Positions 23,600 to 36,068 are shown, counted from the stretch's first letter. The stretch: 64,000 nt of DNA from Dichetophora obliterata (GCA_963920525.1 OY986438.1:180978388-181042387), one strand, 5' to 3'. Numbers and translations: made by a program. Notes: generated by a model not told the origin, from the sequence alone.

Positions 23600-24035
23600 G
23601 CTGCCACGCCCCCTTGTCCAACTCTCATAAAATGTTATCAGTTAAACTGTATGTGTAAATTGAGGTCCAATAGTGAATTCCAAGGCTGTGCGGTCTATTA
23701 CTCTCAAAGCTATTCGATATCGCAAATTTGGGTTGTATAGGAGGTACCACGCCCCCTTGTCCAATGCAGAAATCATCTCTGGTATGTGTTCAATAACTTC
23801 CTAAAGTTTCATTAAACCGAATTTCGAAGCTGTGCGACCTATACTTCCAAAGCTATTCGATATTGAAAATTTGGGTATGTTTGATGTGCCACGTCCCCTT
23901 TTACAATCGGTATCAGATTTCACAGGAACGCTCTCAAGATTTTGCTACCGTTTCCCTCAAAATTTCATAAAAATTAGTTCAGCGATTTCGGAGTCTACGT
24001 GATATACACACATACCCACACACATATTTACTAGA
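23600..24035. repeat. Three 142-bp subrepeats, CCACGCCCCCTTG
   Basis: CCACGCCCCCTTG-type phrases recur near 23605, 23748 and 23889 (period about 142), each followed by GTGCG(G/A)(T/C)CTAT and AAAGCTATTCGATAT. It closes with GAGTCTACGTGATATACACACATAC. It resembles in design the arrays at 57580 and 60600. Confidence 0.65.
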
Positions 24036-24038
24036 CGG

Positions 24039-24864
24039 CCCAGTGGGCATTTTAGCTAGCAATACGCAAAAGAATGCGTGCTAGTAGTGCTCTTATTGGC
24101 GTCAATATACCTTCCGTGATCGCTGCATTGATGAGTGCTTCTGTAAGGCTTACCTTTTGAAGGTTTGCAGTCTTTTCCTGTTATTTTTATAAAAAAAATT
24201 TTAAAAAATTTTAAAAAATTTTTTTAAAAATTATAAATGATCAGATCAATTAAAAAAAAATCAAATCTTAAAGAAAAGTTGCGACGCGAACCCAGGTCTC
24301 CGAAATCTAACACATTGCATATCACATTACATGAAAACTTTTATATGGAAAAATTCTAAGTCTTTTCTATTATTTTTGTATGAAGAAATTTACAAAAAAA
24401 TTCCAAAAAAATTTTTAAATGGACAGAAAAATTTGTAAAAAAATGTAGATTTCAAAAAAAATACAAAAAAAAATTTTTTTTTTGGGCCGAGCTGGGTTGC
24501 GAACCCGCGCTCCCGAAAACTTACTTTCATTTGTAATGATGCAAAATAAGCTGAAATTTGTTAACACCTGAGATGGACGAGTGGGTAAGATGCCAGACCG
24601 CCAGCTGAGGACCCTAGTTCAAATCTGGAATTTGTCAAAAAATTTTTTATTTCAAGTTGATATTTATATTGCTTTTCTTTCTAATGTACATTCTAAAGAA
24701 GGGCTTCTAGCAGGCTTCTTTAGAGTCGCGAGAGCGGAAGGCCTAGAAAACTTTCTCGTTTCATATAAAAAAGCTTATGGGCTTGCAAACGAGCACGGAA
24801 GGGCTAAGAAATCCATATGATGGCCTGCTAGAAGCGCTTCAAAGACCTGCTTTTGCCCACTGGG
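24039..24864. mobile_element. CCCAGTGGG-ended element, copy A
   Basis: CCCAGTGGGCATTTTAGC at the left and GCTTTTGCCCACTGGG at the right bound an 826-bp repeat whose inverted, 30-kb-distant partner is at 53839-55224. A plus-strand tRNA-like module (about 24568-24640; ACGAGTGGGTAAGATG and AGTTCAAATC) sits near the middle. Two B-box-like GGGTTCGC strings lie on the minus strand near 24297 and 24500. The right third is rich in GCTTCTAGCAGGC inversions. There is no clear TA flank in this copy. The superfamily is undetermined. Confidence 0.8.
24568..24640 (+). repeat. tRNA-like module (tRNA-Arg-like A and B boxes)
   Basis: GAGTGGGTAAGATGCCAGAC resembles the D-arm/A-box region of arginine tRNAs, and AGTTCAAATC resembles a B box about 35 bases on. 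Stems do not close into a cloverleaf, so it is not a working tRNA. Its counterpart in copy B lies at 54720-54790 on the minus strand. Confidence 0.5.
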
Positions 24865-25085
24865 GTAGTCTTAAGCCGTGATATGTTAAGAGTGATTGAT
24901 ATGTTACATTCGTTGCGAACAGATCAAACATAACTGTACAGTCTAGCATCGTCGGACAAACAAATTCAAAAAAAATCGGAAACCGAATCGATTGAATGAA
25001 TGATTCGGAAATTATGAATGCAGCTTAAATACATGACTCGAATTTTATGTGTACAACAACATAGCATTCGGTGCATAAATTGAGG
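24865..25085. other. Short unique spacer
   Basis: Nothing recognised; AT-rich sequence between two repeats. Confidence 0.4.
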
Positions 25086-25089
25086 GTGT

Positions 25090-26180
25090 TAAGATTTTAA
25101 AAATCTGATGTCAGAATTTCAAAAAGCTTTTTGACACTAGGGTGGACCCAAAAAATGTGCTTATTTGTGTGATACTCTTTTGCGATTTCAAAGCTGGGGT
25201 CAATACTAGGTAAAAACGGGTCGCTGATGCTAAATCTATTGTCAGAATAAACAAATTCCAAAATTTATTTGACAATAGGGCTACCACTTTAAAATAATTT
25301 ATTTTTGAGATTTGTGAAGCTGGGACAAACACTAGGTTAAAAAGGGTCACTGATGCCAAATCCATAGTCAGAATTTACAAATTTTAAAACTTAATTTGAC
25401 AATAGGGTTGCCACCTTTATTTTTGCGATTTCAAAGATGGGGCAAACGCTAGGTAAAGATGAGTCGCTGATGCCAAATTTATTGTCAGAATTTAAAAATG
25501 CCAAAATTTATATGACAATGGGGTTGCCACCTTATAATTTTTTTATGTATGCGCATTCGAAGATGGGGCAAACACTTGGTAAAAATGGGTCGCCGATGCC
25601 AAATCCAGTGTCAGAATTCACAAATGCCAAAATTTATTTGACAATAGGGTTGCTACATTAAAATTTTTTATTTTTGCATTTCAAAGCTGTGGCAAACACA
25701 ACGAAAAAATGGGTCGCCAAAAAAAAGATCTAAAAATAAAAATAATTTCTTATTTCGATAGAACATGCATTAAGAAGCATATTAAAGTAACCCAATATGA
25801 GCTCGGACATTTGGAACATGTTGGTTTTTTATAATTTAATTTTTGAAAATAAGCGTATTTTTTCTGTCCTTGGTATAAAAAAAACACATTTTGAGGGTCC
25901 ACCCTAGTGTGAAAAAACTTTTTGAAATTCTTACATCAGATGCGAAATAAGAGACTCCCTAATACTGCCTGCACATACACAAAGAATATAAAGTAAAAAA
26001 CACATTTTTATGGTCCACACTAGTGTCAAAAAACTTCTTTAAATTCTTACATCAGATTTGAATTCAGCGACCTGTACATTTTAAGGGTCCAACCTAGTGT
26101 CAAATATAATTTTTTAAGATCTGACCTCAGATTCGAAAAAAAAATAAATTGTATGGTCTACTTTAGTGCCACATAAAATT
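25090..26180. repeat. GGGTCGCTGAT / GGTTGCCACC subrepeat block with inverted ends
   Basis: Between 25180 and 25700 a unit of about 125 bp is tandemly repeated. Each unit reads roughly GGCAAACACTAGGT, GGGTCGCTGATGCCAAAT, GTCAGAATTTACAAAT and AGGGTTGCCACC. The flanks are inverted with respect to each other: CACTAGGGTGGACCC at 25136 against GGGTCCACCCTAGTG at 25895, with further copies near 26075. The same vocabulary reappears at 34930-36068 and 53290-53620, so it is one dispersed family. Confidence 0.75.
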
Positions 26181-27289
26181 TTAAAATTCTGACCCGGCAT
26201 AATTTTGACAAAACACAAGAATTATCATTTGTTAATGATTTAGTGCGTTCGATTCATTCATTTCTTTTTCGAGTCTTTGGTTTAAAAAGCAAATCAAATC
26301 ATATTGCTCAAAAGCAAAACATGCACATGATTTGTCTTGCTGTTGGCGAGTGTCCGGCAGTGATCGTTTGTTTTCGTCAAATGTCTCGAACACGATCTGA
26401 GTCGCTATAATAGCCTTTTCAACTACTGAACTCGTACTACTGTACTGAATGTTCATTGTTGTGGCAGAAACGAGTGCATCTGTGCAGTGGTTAAATATTT
26501 ATATTCATAATTTTTTATATAGATGGATGGTCGAAAAAAGTAGGCGTGACAAAATTTATATATATAGTGACGGCCACTTGGTTCGATTACACACCTACAT
26601 ACCAAGTTTCACTATCAGAACGTATACAACTCAGGAATTATAATGATTTCTGAAAAGTCGGCGTAGATAAAGTGCAACCACGCCTATTTTTGTACAGTTT
26701 CCGATAATAACAATGTGAACTAAATTACCAAATTTTAATCTTCTACGATAAAAACCGTCTGATACATAATATTTTTACTGATTTATGGGTGTTGCAACAT
26801 TTATATACATAGTGACTGCCACTTAGACCCAAAGCACCAACATACCAAGTGTCACTCTCTAAACGTGAACATATCAGGAATTAAAATGATTTCTGAAAAG
26901 ATTTCGCAACTATACCTTTCATGCGATCTTTGCAGCTTATTCCTGCAAATATTTCCCCATATACACCATAAACACCAAAATATAGGTGTGTTCACTAAAA
27001 TGTCTATGGCTTAAACCTTGGTATTGACGTTACCTTTCATTGAAAATTGGTTTAGAAACAAAAATTGCTCACGCATTGCAGAAAACATAAATTACTAATA
27101 AGATAATATTAATTTGCTTAGAACTGACAGAGAAATCAATAACGTCTTCGTGCAACAGCTCATAAAAATGTGTACTAATAAATTCTTTTTCTATTGGGTA
27201 GCTATGATACCCATTTGAAAGTTAGGCTACATAAATGTGCTAATCATTATTTAAATAATTATTTAAATTAAAATGTTCATTAATTGTCA
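26181..27289. repeat. Two-unit repeat with TATATAGTGACNGCCACTT
   Basis: At 26555 and 26805 (about 250 bp apart) the phrases ATAGTGAC(G/T)GCCACTT, CATACCAAGT(T/G)TCACT and CAGGAATTA(T/A)AATGATTTC are repeated in order. The design matches the 60600-62070 array. The rest of the interval has no recognised feature. Confidence 0.55.
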
Positions 27290-27362
27290 GCCTTTGTAGT
27301 CTAGTGGAGAGTACGCTAGACTATCAACCCAGAGGTCTCTGGTTCGAATCCGGGTTCGGGCA
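27290..27362 (+). repeat. tRNA-like sequence with good A and B boxes
   Basis: TAGTCTAGTGG (27297-27307) fits the pol III A box and GGTTCGAATCC (27341-27351) is a perfect B box, and a T run follows at about 27372. The T arm folds (TCTGG/CCGGG). However, the acceptor ends GCCTTTG and TTCGGGC pair at only about four of seven positions, and no clean anticodon stem forms. I read it as a tRNA-derived sequence or tRNA pseudogene that may still be transcribed, not as a functional tRNA. Confidence 0.5.
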
Positions 27363-27789
27363 TGGTTCTTTTCACTTTTTTGTTCTTTCCTACATTTAAG
27401 AATTATGGAAAAACTAGAAATCCACAACTAAATTGTGGAAAATGTGGAATTAAAGGACAGGAACAACTAAGGGCTGGAAATACTTGCCGAGGTTAAGGCA
27501 TTACACTAGCCTCGGTTAAAAGCAAATAAAATTGTCTATCACTGTTGTTTCGCCTAATCAATAATTCATGTATGGTTTCAATCAATTCCTCTAAATAATC
27601 TATCTCTTTCTTTTCAGATCAAAGACCAGACCTTGTTTGTATAAGGCGCATGCCTTGGTTCTTTGATCTTTAAAAATAAATAAAAAAAAAAAATAAAAAA
27701 ATAAAAAAGAGCATAAACATACAATTTCTTTATTCGTATTCTTAGCGAGAAAAAAATTTCTCTCTTTTTAAGCTCTATTTGAGCAACAT
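27363..27789. other. No recognised feature
   Basis: Possibly the body of a repeat headed by the tRNA-like sequence at 27290; a near-palindromic CCACAACTAAATTGTGG lies at about 27422. No second copy is seen in the window. Confidence 0.3.
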
Positions 27790-28801
27790 GAAGGTTTTGT
27801 GCAACGCTAAACAAGTTGTGCGCTAATTGTGCACTTTCACTTGGACCGGTACCCACTCTTGTGCTGATTCCTTAGATTTTGGTGTATAGTGGTAGATTCA
27901 TGGTTTCATCCATGGTCACTATTTTACGCAAAAAATCAGTCAAATTTTGTTTAAACATGTCCAAGCATTGTTGGAAAGAGCGAACAAGTTCATGTTTTTC
28001 ATTGATTGCTAACGAGAGCGGCACCCATCATCTTGCAGTCAGCTTGCTCATACCCAAATGTTCATGTAAAATTGAAAACACCAACCTACTTGGTATTCAT
28101 ATGGTTGCAGATATCTCACGGAATTTCACTTTTTGATTGTCCAATACGAAATCGTGGATTTTTCCGATATATTCTGGAGTGGTCACTGTTTTTGGTGCTT
28201 CCCCGGCGTGTTAATCTTTTGTGCTGATTCGATCTCTTTTGAATACTGCAATCCAATATTTCACGGTTGAATACGACGGAGCAGACTTATAATAATATTT
28301 ATCGAACTTTTCTTAAATAAGTTTACGCAAAAAATCAGTCAAATTTTGTTTCAACATGTCCAAGCATTGTTGGAAAGAGCGAACAAGTTCATGTTTTTCA
28401 TTGATTGCTAACGAGAGCGGCACCCATCATCTTGCAGTCAGCTTGCTCATACCCAAATGTTCATGTAAAATTGAAAACACCAACCTACTTGGTATTCATA
28501 TGGTTGCAGATATCTCACGGAATTTCACTTTTTGATTGTCCAATACGAAATCGTGGATTTTTCCGATATATTCTGGAGTGGTCACTGTTTTTGGTGCTTC
28601 CCCGGCGTGTTAATCTTTTGTGCTGATTCGATCTCTTTTGAATACTGCAATCCAATATTTCACGGTTGAATACGACGGAGCAGACTTATAATAATATTTA
28701 TCGAACTTTTCTTTTGTTTCTTTCGCATTTTTGCTACGCAAAAAGTAATGCTTAATCAAGGCACGAAATTCTTCTTTATCCATTTTTAATAACAATACCA
28801 C
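27790..28801 (-). pseudogene. Mariner transposase N-terminal fragment
   Basis: The minus strand starts at 28801 with a short leader and MDKEEFRALIKHYFLRSKNA, KFDKYYYKSAPSYSTVKYWI and FKRDRISTKD, the first helix-turn-helix of a DD34D-type mariner. Further on, in shifting frames, come VFSILHEHLGM-like and HELVRSFQQCLDMFKQNLTD residues, the first catalytic Asp in RKIVTMDET (near 27915) and HYTPKSKESAQEW. The rest of the catalytic domain is absent. The middle is present twice because of a tandem duplication (27923-28713). Several stops and frameshifts make it inactive. It is unrelated to the DD41D copy at 13.8 kb. Confidence 0.8.
27923..28713. repeat. Recent 392-bp tandem duplication
   Basis: Positions 27923-28314 and 28322-28713 are direct copies offset by exactly 399 bp with a single visible mismatch (GTTTAAACATG against GTTTCAACATG). 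A 7-base linker, AAATAAG, separates them. Such identity inside an otherwise decayed mariner means that the duplication is much younger than the transposon, or is an assembly artefact. Confidence 0.9.
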
Positions 28802-31800
28802 AAGTTGTTTAATTTAGAACACTGTAACGTCACTATTCATTGACAGAACGTTCTGACATTAATGGTGCGTTCATGTTAAGGTTGCCACCCGTCAAAAATA
28901 TCATGCATTTGAAGAGTGGTGATGCCGTCACTTGAAGAACGGCAACATCTTAAATGCTTTAGTAAAATTGATTGAATGTCGAACTGATTGCACATTAGGA
29001 CTTATGACCACATTCAAGTCTTTTCACTTTTATAGGTCTAAAATTAGTATTTTCTAAAAAATTCTTTAGTAAAAAGAAGACATATATTTTTTTACTTGAA
29101 CTTCGTTAGGGAAAAAGTGATTTTTAAAAGATTAACTCTTCTGTTACTTTAGGTTAATAACATGACCGTTTTGTGTTTTTTTTGCTCATAATTACTGAAA
29201 GAAAAAAATTTTGCACTACATTAGTGGACATCCCTTCGAAAAACCTTTGAATAATTTGCTTTTATCAAATAAGTGGCAACACCATAACTTATGTGAGTGA
29301 GCTTTATGGCCATTCAGTGATCATCACAGCTGTTTGTTTATCAATTGTGACTTCGTTCCTATTTTTAATAATTTTTCAATTGAATGTTTCTCAAAATTCA
29401 AAGAAATTTAAAGTCCTTATGCTACTTTTGTTTTATTTTGAGATTTCAATAAAAGCTTCAAATTAATCAAAACCCATTAAAATTTAAAAAATTAAAAGTT
29501 AAGTTCTTACATAAAATGCATACAAAAACAGGGTTGGTCATTTTGTGATTTAAAGTTGATAAGTGTGACTTTTTCTTAAGGTGGCAGAAGTGTTAAAATG
29601 TCAAAACCTTGTAGAACACCCCAAAAAAATATGACAATGAATATCTGTAATGTTCTATGAAAAATTCGCAGAAGTTTAATCGACGGAAAAGTGACTTTGG
29701 AAGAGCAGGCATAAAAAGTTACAAGTATATCGGGGTTTAAAAAGCTTACTTCTCAGAAATTTCTATAAAAGTTTTTAAATTAGCACTAAATTTTAGTAAT
29801 GCACAAAACTTAAGAGGTTTTAGATGTAATTTTTATGGCGGCGTTCAATTTAATCATAAACTTTAATACATTTTTGGCACATTAGTTATAGTATTTTATA
29901 AATCTAAAAATATGTATTTTTTTTAAATAATTATATTTTAGCTTTAAATAAGTTAATGAAGCAACAGTTAGAAACAACAACAAGTTCTTCAAGAATTATA
30001 TGTATTTTTTTTGCCTTTCAAATCAGAATGTTTCTACAATATTGCAACTTATGCTAAATCAAAGCGGAATGATATGTATTTTTTTGCCTTTCAAAGCAGA
30101 ATTTTTCTGCTATTTTACAAGAGCATATAAGCAAATGATATTTTTTAGAATTATAAAATTTTTAATTACTTTCAATTTTCCTACATTGTCACAGATAGAA
30201 AAAATGCTGTTGTCAGTTCTCATTTGATTGACAATAAATGACAATCAAAAATGACATCGTGAAAACACAGCATAAGAAAATTTTTATAAATATAAGGCTT
30301 GGACATAGTTATTGTATTCTTAAACCTATAGCGAAAATTTATGAGGATTATTTTTGTAAAATATTTAAACCCTCTAAAACCCTTTTTGTGGGTCTTTTAT
30401 GATCCTTTAAGAAAAACTTTAAAAGAGTGCCTTAAAAATAGTAACAGAGGCCTTAAAATATTCTATGAAAATTTTCCTTGCTATATTTCTCAATAAATCA
30501 CTTCGAAAAGAATTTGTATAGAGGTGTTCCCATACAAAAAAAATTATTTTATTAACTACAAATAACTGAAGTGTTTTGCTTAAAACATATTAAAAAAATG
30601 TTGACGTTATTTAAATAAACATTGTGCCATATTCATGAAATTTCTGCAATAGCCATAAAAGGTTCATAATGCGCAATTATTATTGCCAAACTATTATTAA
30701 ATAATTAAATATTTGGTACGTAAGAAAAAAAATGGCAAACATTTTTATGCCAAATGTGGCATAATTGCACGCTGTGTATTGATTGCAAAAGCATGTTTTT
30801 GGTTTTGGTTCGATTCGACATGACGCAACAAAAAATGTTTAGGTTTAAATTAGCATTTGCTCGAAAGTGGCAGGCAAAATTTGCAATATGAAAAAAACCA
30901 CAAATTCACATGATTTTGGCAGGTGATTTTAAGGCGAACAGATAGGTGCAGCTCCAGGCTCGGACGGTCTAGTAGCACGAGCAGGTGCTGCTTCAGTAAT
31001 AGTTTTGGTGGAATGCTTTCACAGTTTATGCAAAACATAGTATATTGTTGACTTGTTGTTTTAATAAAGAAAAAGTAAAATGCTTAAAATCAGATTGTTT
31101 TATCGTTATATATTGTTTTATTTGTTCAACTGCTGTTAACTACATATAATTATATTTGTGCTATTATGAAATGCTTTAAATGGTGTTTGTTTTTAGTCTT
31201 ATTATATAGCTATTTTTGACTAGCAATAAGCTAAAAGTGAATGTTGTGAATTGTGAAATTGAATGTGTGGTTTTTGGTGGTTGCGTCAAGTGAAATGGTG
31301 TCAAAGTTGATTTAAAAAAAAACAAAAATGTTTTCAAAACAGTGCAGTGGTGAAGAAATTTCCTGCGCCAGTGAAGTGCATGTGAGTGAGAAAACAAAAG
31401 ACTTAAGCGACAAACCTGTTGATTAAAGTGAAACAATCCCAGCTGCAACAAAAAACCACATTTATTTGGTTAACATTCAAACATTTAGGTATGCATGTGG
31501 GTAGATTTGGTTGTTTGGTTCATTGGTTTGGTTGTAGTTGGGTAGTTGTTGGAATGGAGCGGTGAGGTGTATAGAAAAAAAAAAACAAATAAATAAAGAG
31601 TATTTATTAAAAACACATATTAAAAAACTTTTGTAAAAATATTTGTGATGATATCATTTTAATATTTAAACAATTCTAATTATGCTAATTTTTTTATTGC
31701 TATGCTCCGATAAATTTTCTGCTGCATGAAATCGTTTAAAAATGCATGCCTAGCGTTAAGAATAAACTAATATTAGAAACTTGTTTATACATTTCCTGCT

Positions 31801-32380
31801 TGCTACAACTTAGCGTAGGTTTGCTTGCAAATTAACTGTGTAGGAGTCTCATTTCAAGCTGTAACTAATTTCTTGCAAGTGCTGTAAAAAAGTTGTTTTT
31901 TTTTCCATAAAAGAAAACAAAAATAAATTTTATTACATTTTAGCTCAACAACTCGAGCAATTTATTTTTAATGCTTTGTCTCACAACAAAATCACACCAA
32001 AAACTTATTAACGTCTCTTTCATGTTGTTTGTGTGAAGTTATTTATTTTTGCAACAATAAATAAGCTAAAAATTAAGAAAATGCAGTGATCGTGACTTTT
32101 GTATTAACAAACAGCTAAGTATAATGCTAAAAGAAATCAGCATGTATTTCAATGCTTGGTTTATTTAGCTGTATTTTTTTTCGTATTTATTTTTGTTTGC
32201 TCTAGAATGAGTTAAACGGAATTTACACTTAGTTGTTTTTTCCTTATATGTTGCGCACTGAATATAAAACTGGAGTAGTTAAATATTGTGTTTGAAAAGA
32301 AGTTGAAACTACAAAAATTAACAAACTAAAAAAAAGTGTATGCTGTAAATTATGTTTGTATGTGCATTCAGAGCATCTAA
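28802..32380. other. AT-rich intron without recognised elements
   Basis: No gene or clear repeat. A GC-richer patch at about 30900-31020 contains AGCTCCAGGCTCGGACGG and AGCACGAGCAGGTGCTGC; neither strand gives a convincing exon. The string AAAAGACTTAAGCGAC near 31396 echoes the hairpin at 10255. Confidence 0.4.
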
Positions 32381-32480
32381 CCAGTGGGCAATTCAGTCAG
32401 ACCTCTTAAAGAATACACCTCACAACATCACTGCATCGATGAGGGCTTCTATAAGGCACTACCTGTTAAAAGAAAGGCAA
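32381..32480. mobile_element. Solo end of a CCCAGTGGG-type element
   Basis: CCAGTGGGCAATTCAG is followed by CATCGATGAGGGCTTCTATAAGGC, matching CATTGATGAGTGCTTCTGTAAGGC inside copy A (24125). Only the first 100 bp are recognisable and the other end is missing. Confidence 0.55.
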
Positions 32481-32844
32481 TAAGTTTTCTTTATTTCTCT
32501 GTGATGTGTATGTGTGTATGTGTTATTAAGGAACAAAAAAACTAAAATCTAGAAAGGTTTTTATTTTCAATATGCTTAAAAGGTTTATTGATTACTTGCG
32601 TACTGAAAACTTTAAAAAAATGTCAATGCTTAAAAGGAACTCTGGTTTTATTAAATAGTGGAGTTGAACTAGCTATTCCAGAAAAAATAATTAATTAAGC
32701 GTCGTTAAAGAGGTACAGTATGTAATGACTTATAACTTTTGGTAGTTCCAGTGGTTTTTCGCTTATATTTTATACAAAAATAAAAGGAAAGATAACATGT
32801 CCCATAATTGTCCTCGTATGAAAATAAGAATAATATTATCTATT

Positions 32845-34171
32845 CCCAGTGGGCAATTGTAGGATTCCGAAGGCCTTCTAGCGGGCCTGCGTTAGGTTTT
32901 TATAGGCCTTCTATACTCCTTGCAAACACCGTTTTATTGATTGTATGAAATGGAAAAAGTTGTCAGTACTTCCGCACTCGCTTTGCTAAAAAGCCCTTCT
33001 AAAAGCGCTTTTTGTAAAATGCATTCTTAAATTACTTTCTTCAAAAGCGATGATTATTGAACTTCGTATACATACTTAGTTTTTAATTAAAAAAAATTGT
33101 TTTGTCTCTCTGTTTTGTATGGAGTTCCTTGAAGAAAAAAATTTGTTTTGCTCCTCCTGAAAATGTAAGAATTTTGAGTTGTGTCACTTTTGAAGTGGGT
33201 GTGCGACATAGCAATAATCTCAAATGAAAAATGATCTCAATTTTTTTTAAACATATTATTTAATGATTCTTTATGTAAATGTGAATGAAATATTTTATAA
33301 TGTCAAATTGCTTTTAATGTAATTGCCTTAATAATCATATATTAAATATTTTCTACTTTAATTAATGTACATACAAATGAAATTAAAATTAAATGTGATA
33401 AAAATGTAAATGAAATGTTTTACAATGCTAAATTAACTGTGATATAATTGCCTTAAATGATCAAATGATATCAAATGAAAAAATTCTCTTAATTATTTTA
33501 TGAATATATATATATATATTATTTAATGACTAATGATTTTGTAATTGATTTTGAACTAATGATTGAATAATGCTAAAGTGCAATAGCAAACATAATAAAC
33601 AAAGTAGCATATGCAGCGCTTACAAGAGAGTACTATAAGAATGTATTTTTAAAAAGCTCTTTTAGCAGGGCTTTTTAGTAAAGTGAGTGCGGAAGTACTG
33701 ACAAATTTTCTCATTCCATACAAGCAATAGGTCTGTTCCCGTACTAACTTCAATTAATTGTAATATATTAGGGAGTGTCATTTTGCATGTTATTCCTCTC
33801 TCTCGAGCTTCAAAATAAAGCTTTCAAGCAACTTCAAGCTACTTAAATCGAGTATGGGAACATACCTAATTAAACGGTGTTTGCAAGGAGTGTAAGAGGT
33901 CTATTAAATTTCAACAAAGGCTTGAAGCACCTATTTCAGGAATAGTGAACGAAGTGCAATAATCATTGCTTTTGAAGAAAGTACTTTAAGAATGCATTTT
34001 CAAAAAAGTGCTTTTAGAAGGGCTTTTTAGCAAAGCGAGTGCGGAATTACTGTCAAATTTACCCATTTCATACAAACAATGAAACGGTGCTTGCAAGAAG
34101 TATGGAAGGCCTACAAAAACCTAAAGCAGGCCTGCTAGAAGGCCTTTGGACTCCTGCAATTGCCCACTGGG
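32845..34171. mobile_element. CCCAGTGGG-ended element with 200-bp inverted arms
   Basis: CCCAGTGGGCAATTGTAGGA at the left and, read inward, CCCAGTGGGCAATTGCAGGA at the right start inverted arms of over 200 bp (for example AGGCCTTCTAGC, AAAAAGCCCTTCTAAAAGC, TCGCTTTGCTAAAAAGCCC). A third, diverged copy of the right-arm sequence lies internally at about 33610-33730 in the same orientation as the right arm. So it is a three-arm structure. It is a longer-armed relative of copies A and B. No transposase. Confidence 0.8.
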
Positions 34172-34929
34172 TAAGAGTGCGCACTCAAATGCAACAACAA
34201 TAAAAAAAGTAGTTGAAAATGTGTTTATGAAAAACTTGTTACGCGATAACTATTTCTTAGCTATTTCTATGATGTTTTGAACGGTTAATTCAATATGTCT
34301 TTATAAAAAGAGTTTTTTCCAACTTCAAAATATGAGAAAATTATTTTTTAAAATAATTTTACATATTTAGGGCCACTTTCTCAATGTCCAGTTAGTCTCG
34401 CTCTTAACCAGGACTTAGCTAACCATACGATAGCTAAAAAAATAATTTTGATTTCACCAGGTGCTGGTTAAGCAACTGTCGGTTAGATGACTAATTGTGA
34501 ATTTTTAAATTGCGAATACGTAAAAACATCATATCAGCTGTCTCGTGTTTACATATTTTTTGTTTTGTGCTGCAAATCAGAGAACTGCACAAGCCTACTT
34601 GAAGTCTATTTCAAGCGCTTGCTTAAAATACAAGTTCAAGCTAGCTTGAGCTTGATAACTTTGAATCAAGTATAGCTTGTAATTGAATATAAATAAGCTC
34701 ACGCACAGCTTGCAAGTATTCTAGCTTACAAGCGAACGGCACGAAGTGTCAAGTAAAGGAAAGCTTGATGCCTTCGGCAAAAGCTTGTAAGCCTCGCAAG
34801 TATCCAAATTATTGAATTAAAGCAAGTATCCAAAAAATTCAATGAGCTTCTTTAGAGAAAGCTTAAGCGTAATAGGACTTTTAAGGATTCTGTGGACTCC
34901 GTGGTGTGAAGTTTTAGGGTAAATGATTT
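34172..34929. other. CAAGCTTG-rich stretch and a possible element end
   Basis: GGGCCACTTTCTCAATGTCC near 34371 looks like an element terminus, but its partner is not evident. Between 34585 and 34865 AAGCTTG, CAAGCT and GCTTGCAAG recur about a dozen times on both strands, a biased composition that I cannot explain. Confidence 0.4.
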
Positions 34930-36068
34930 CGAAGATGCTGTCAAACTTTAAAATTTAAGATGGCGGTTAGAGTTGCCACCTAGATTGCGAATTCTTGCAA
35001 TTTTGAAATTCTGACAACGGACTCGATTTCGAATATATTGTCACAGTTTTAAAATTTAAGATGGAGGTTAGGGTTGCCACCTAAATTTTTACCACAGTAC
35101 TGCCACCTAATAATATGTATTTTTAAAAGTTTTAAACATCATTTATCACTGCTAAGGGGTCGCTGATTTCGAATCTAAAGTCAGAATGTTAAAATTCAAG
35201 ATGGTGGATAGTGTTGCCACCTTAATTTTTTGTATTTTTATGAGTTCGGGGCTGGCAAAAAAAAATAGTACACCAAAAATGGTTCGCTGAATCCGAATCC
35301 GTTGTCAGAATTTCAAAATTATAAAATTTTGAAATAATAGGGTTGCCACCTAATTATATGTCTTTTCAATAGTTTTAAACGTCATTTATCAGTGTTAAGG
35401 GGTCGTTGATTTCGAATCTAAGGTCAGAATTTTAAAATTCAAGATGGATAGGGTTGCCACCTTAATTTTTTTAGTTTTATAAAATCGGGGCTGGCAAATT
35501 TCAAAATTCTGACTTTAGATTCGAAATCAGCGACGCCTTAACACTAATAAATGACGTTTAAAACTCGTGTAAATTTATATTATTAGGTGGCAACCCTATT
35601 CTTTCAAAATGCTATAATTTTGAAATTGTGACAACGGATTCCGATTCAGCGACCCATTTTTGGTGTACCATTTTTTTGCCAGCCCCGAATTCATAAAACT
35701 AAAAAAATTAAGGTGGCAACCCTATCTACCATCTTGAATTTTAAATTTCTGACCTTAGATTCGAAATCAACGACCCCTTAACACTGATAAATAACGTTTA
35801 AAACTATTGAAAAGACATATAATTAGGTGGCAACCCTATTAATTCAAAATTTTATAATTTTGAAATTCTGACAACGGATTCGGATTCAACGACCCATTTT
35901 TGGTGTACCATTGTTTTTGCCAGCCCCGAATTCATAAAATTATAAAAAATTAAGGTGGCAACACTATCCACCATCTTGAATTTTAACATTCTGACTTTAG
36001 ATTCAAAATCAGCGACCCCTTAACACTGATAAATGATGTTTAAAACTCTTAAAAATACATATTATTAG
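34930..36068. repeat. Large palindrome of GGGTCGCTGAT/GGTTGCCACC units
   Basis: The left arm (about 35105-35490) and right arm (about 35685-36068) are inverted copies with apparent identity above 90%. Order within each arm: AATATGTATTTTTAA, AAGGGGTCGCTGATTT, AAATTCAAGATGGTGGATAG, TTGCCACCTTAATTTTT, TTCGGGGCTGGCAAA, ATCCGAATCCGTTGTCAGAA. A further, more diverged unit extends to 34930. The loop holds one extra unit. It shares units with 25090-26180 and 53290-53620. Confidence 0.85.

Noticed and set aside
27290..27362. Functional tRNA gene
   Set aside because: A and B boxes are good but the acceptor stem has about three mismatches and no clear anticodon stem forms, so I kept it only as tRNA-like.
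28006..28626. Two identical 73-codon plus-strand frames as duplicated genes
   Set aside because: They are antisense to the mariner transposase fragment and identical only because of the tandem duplication.
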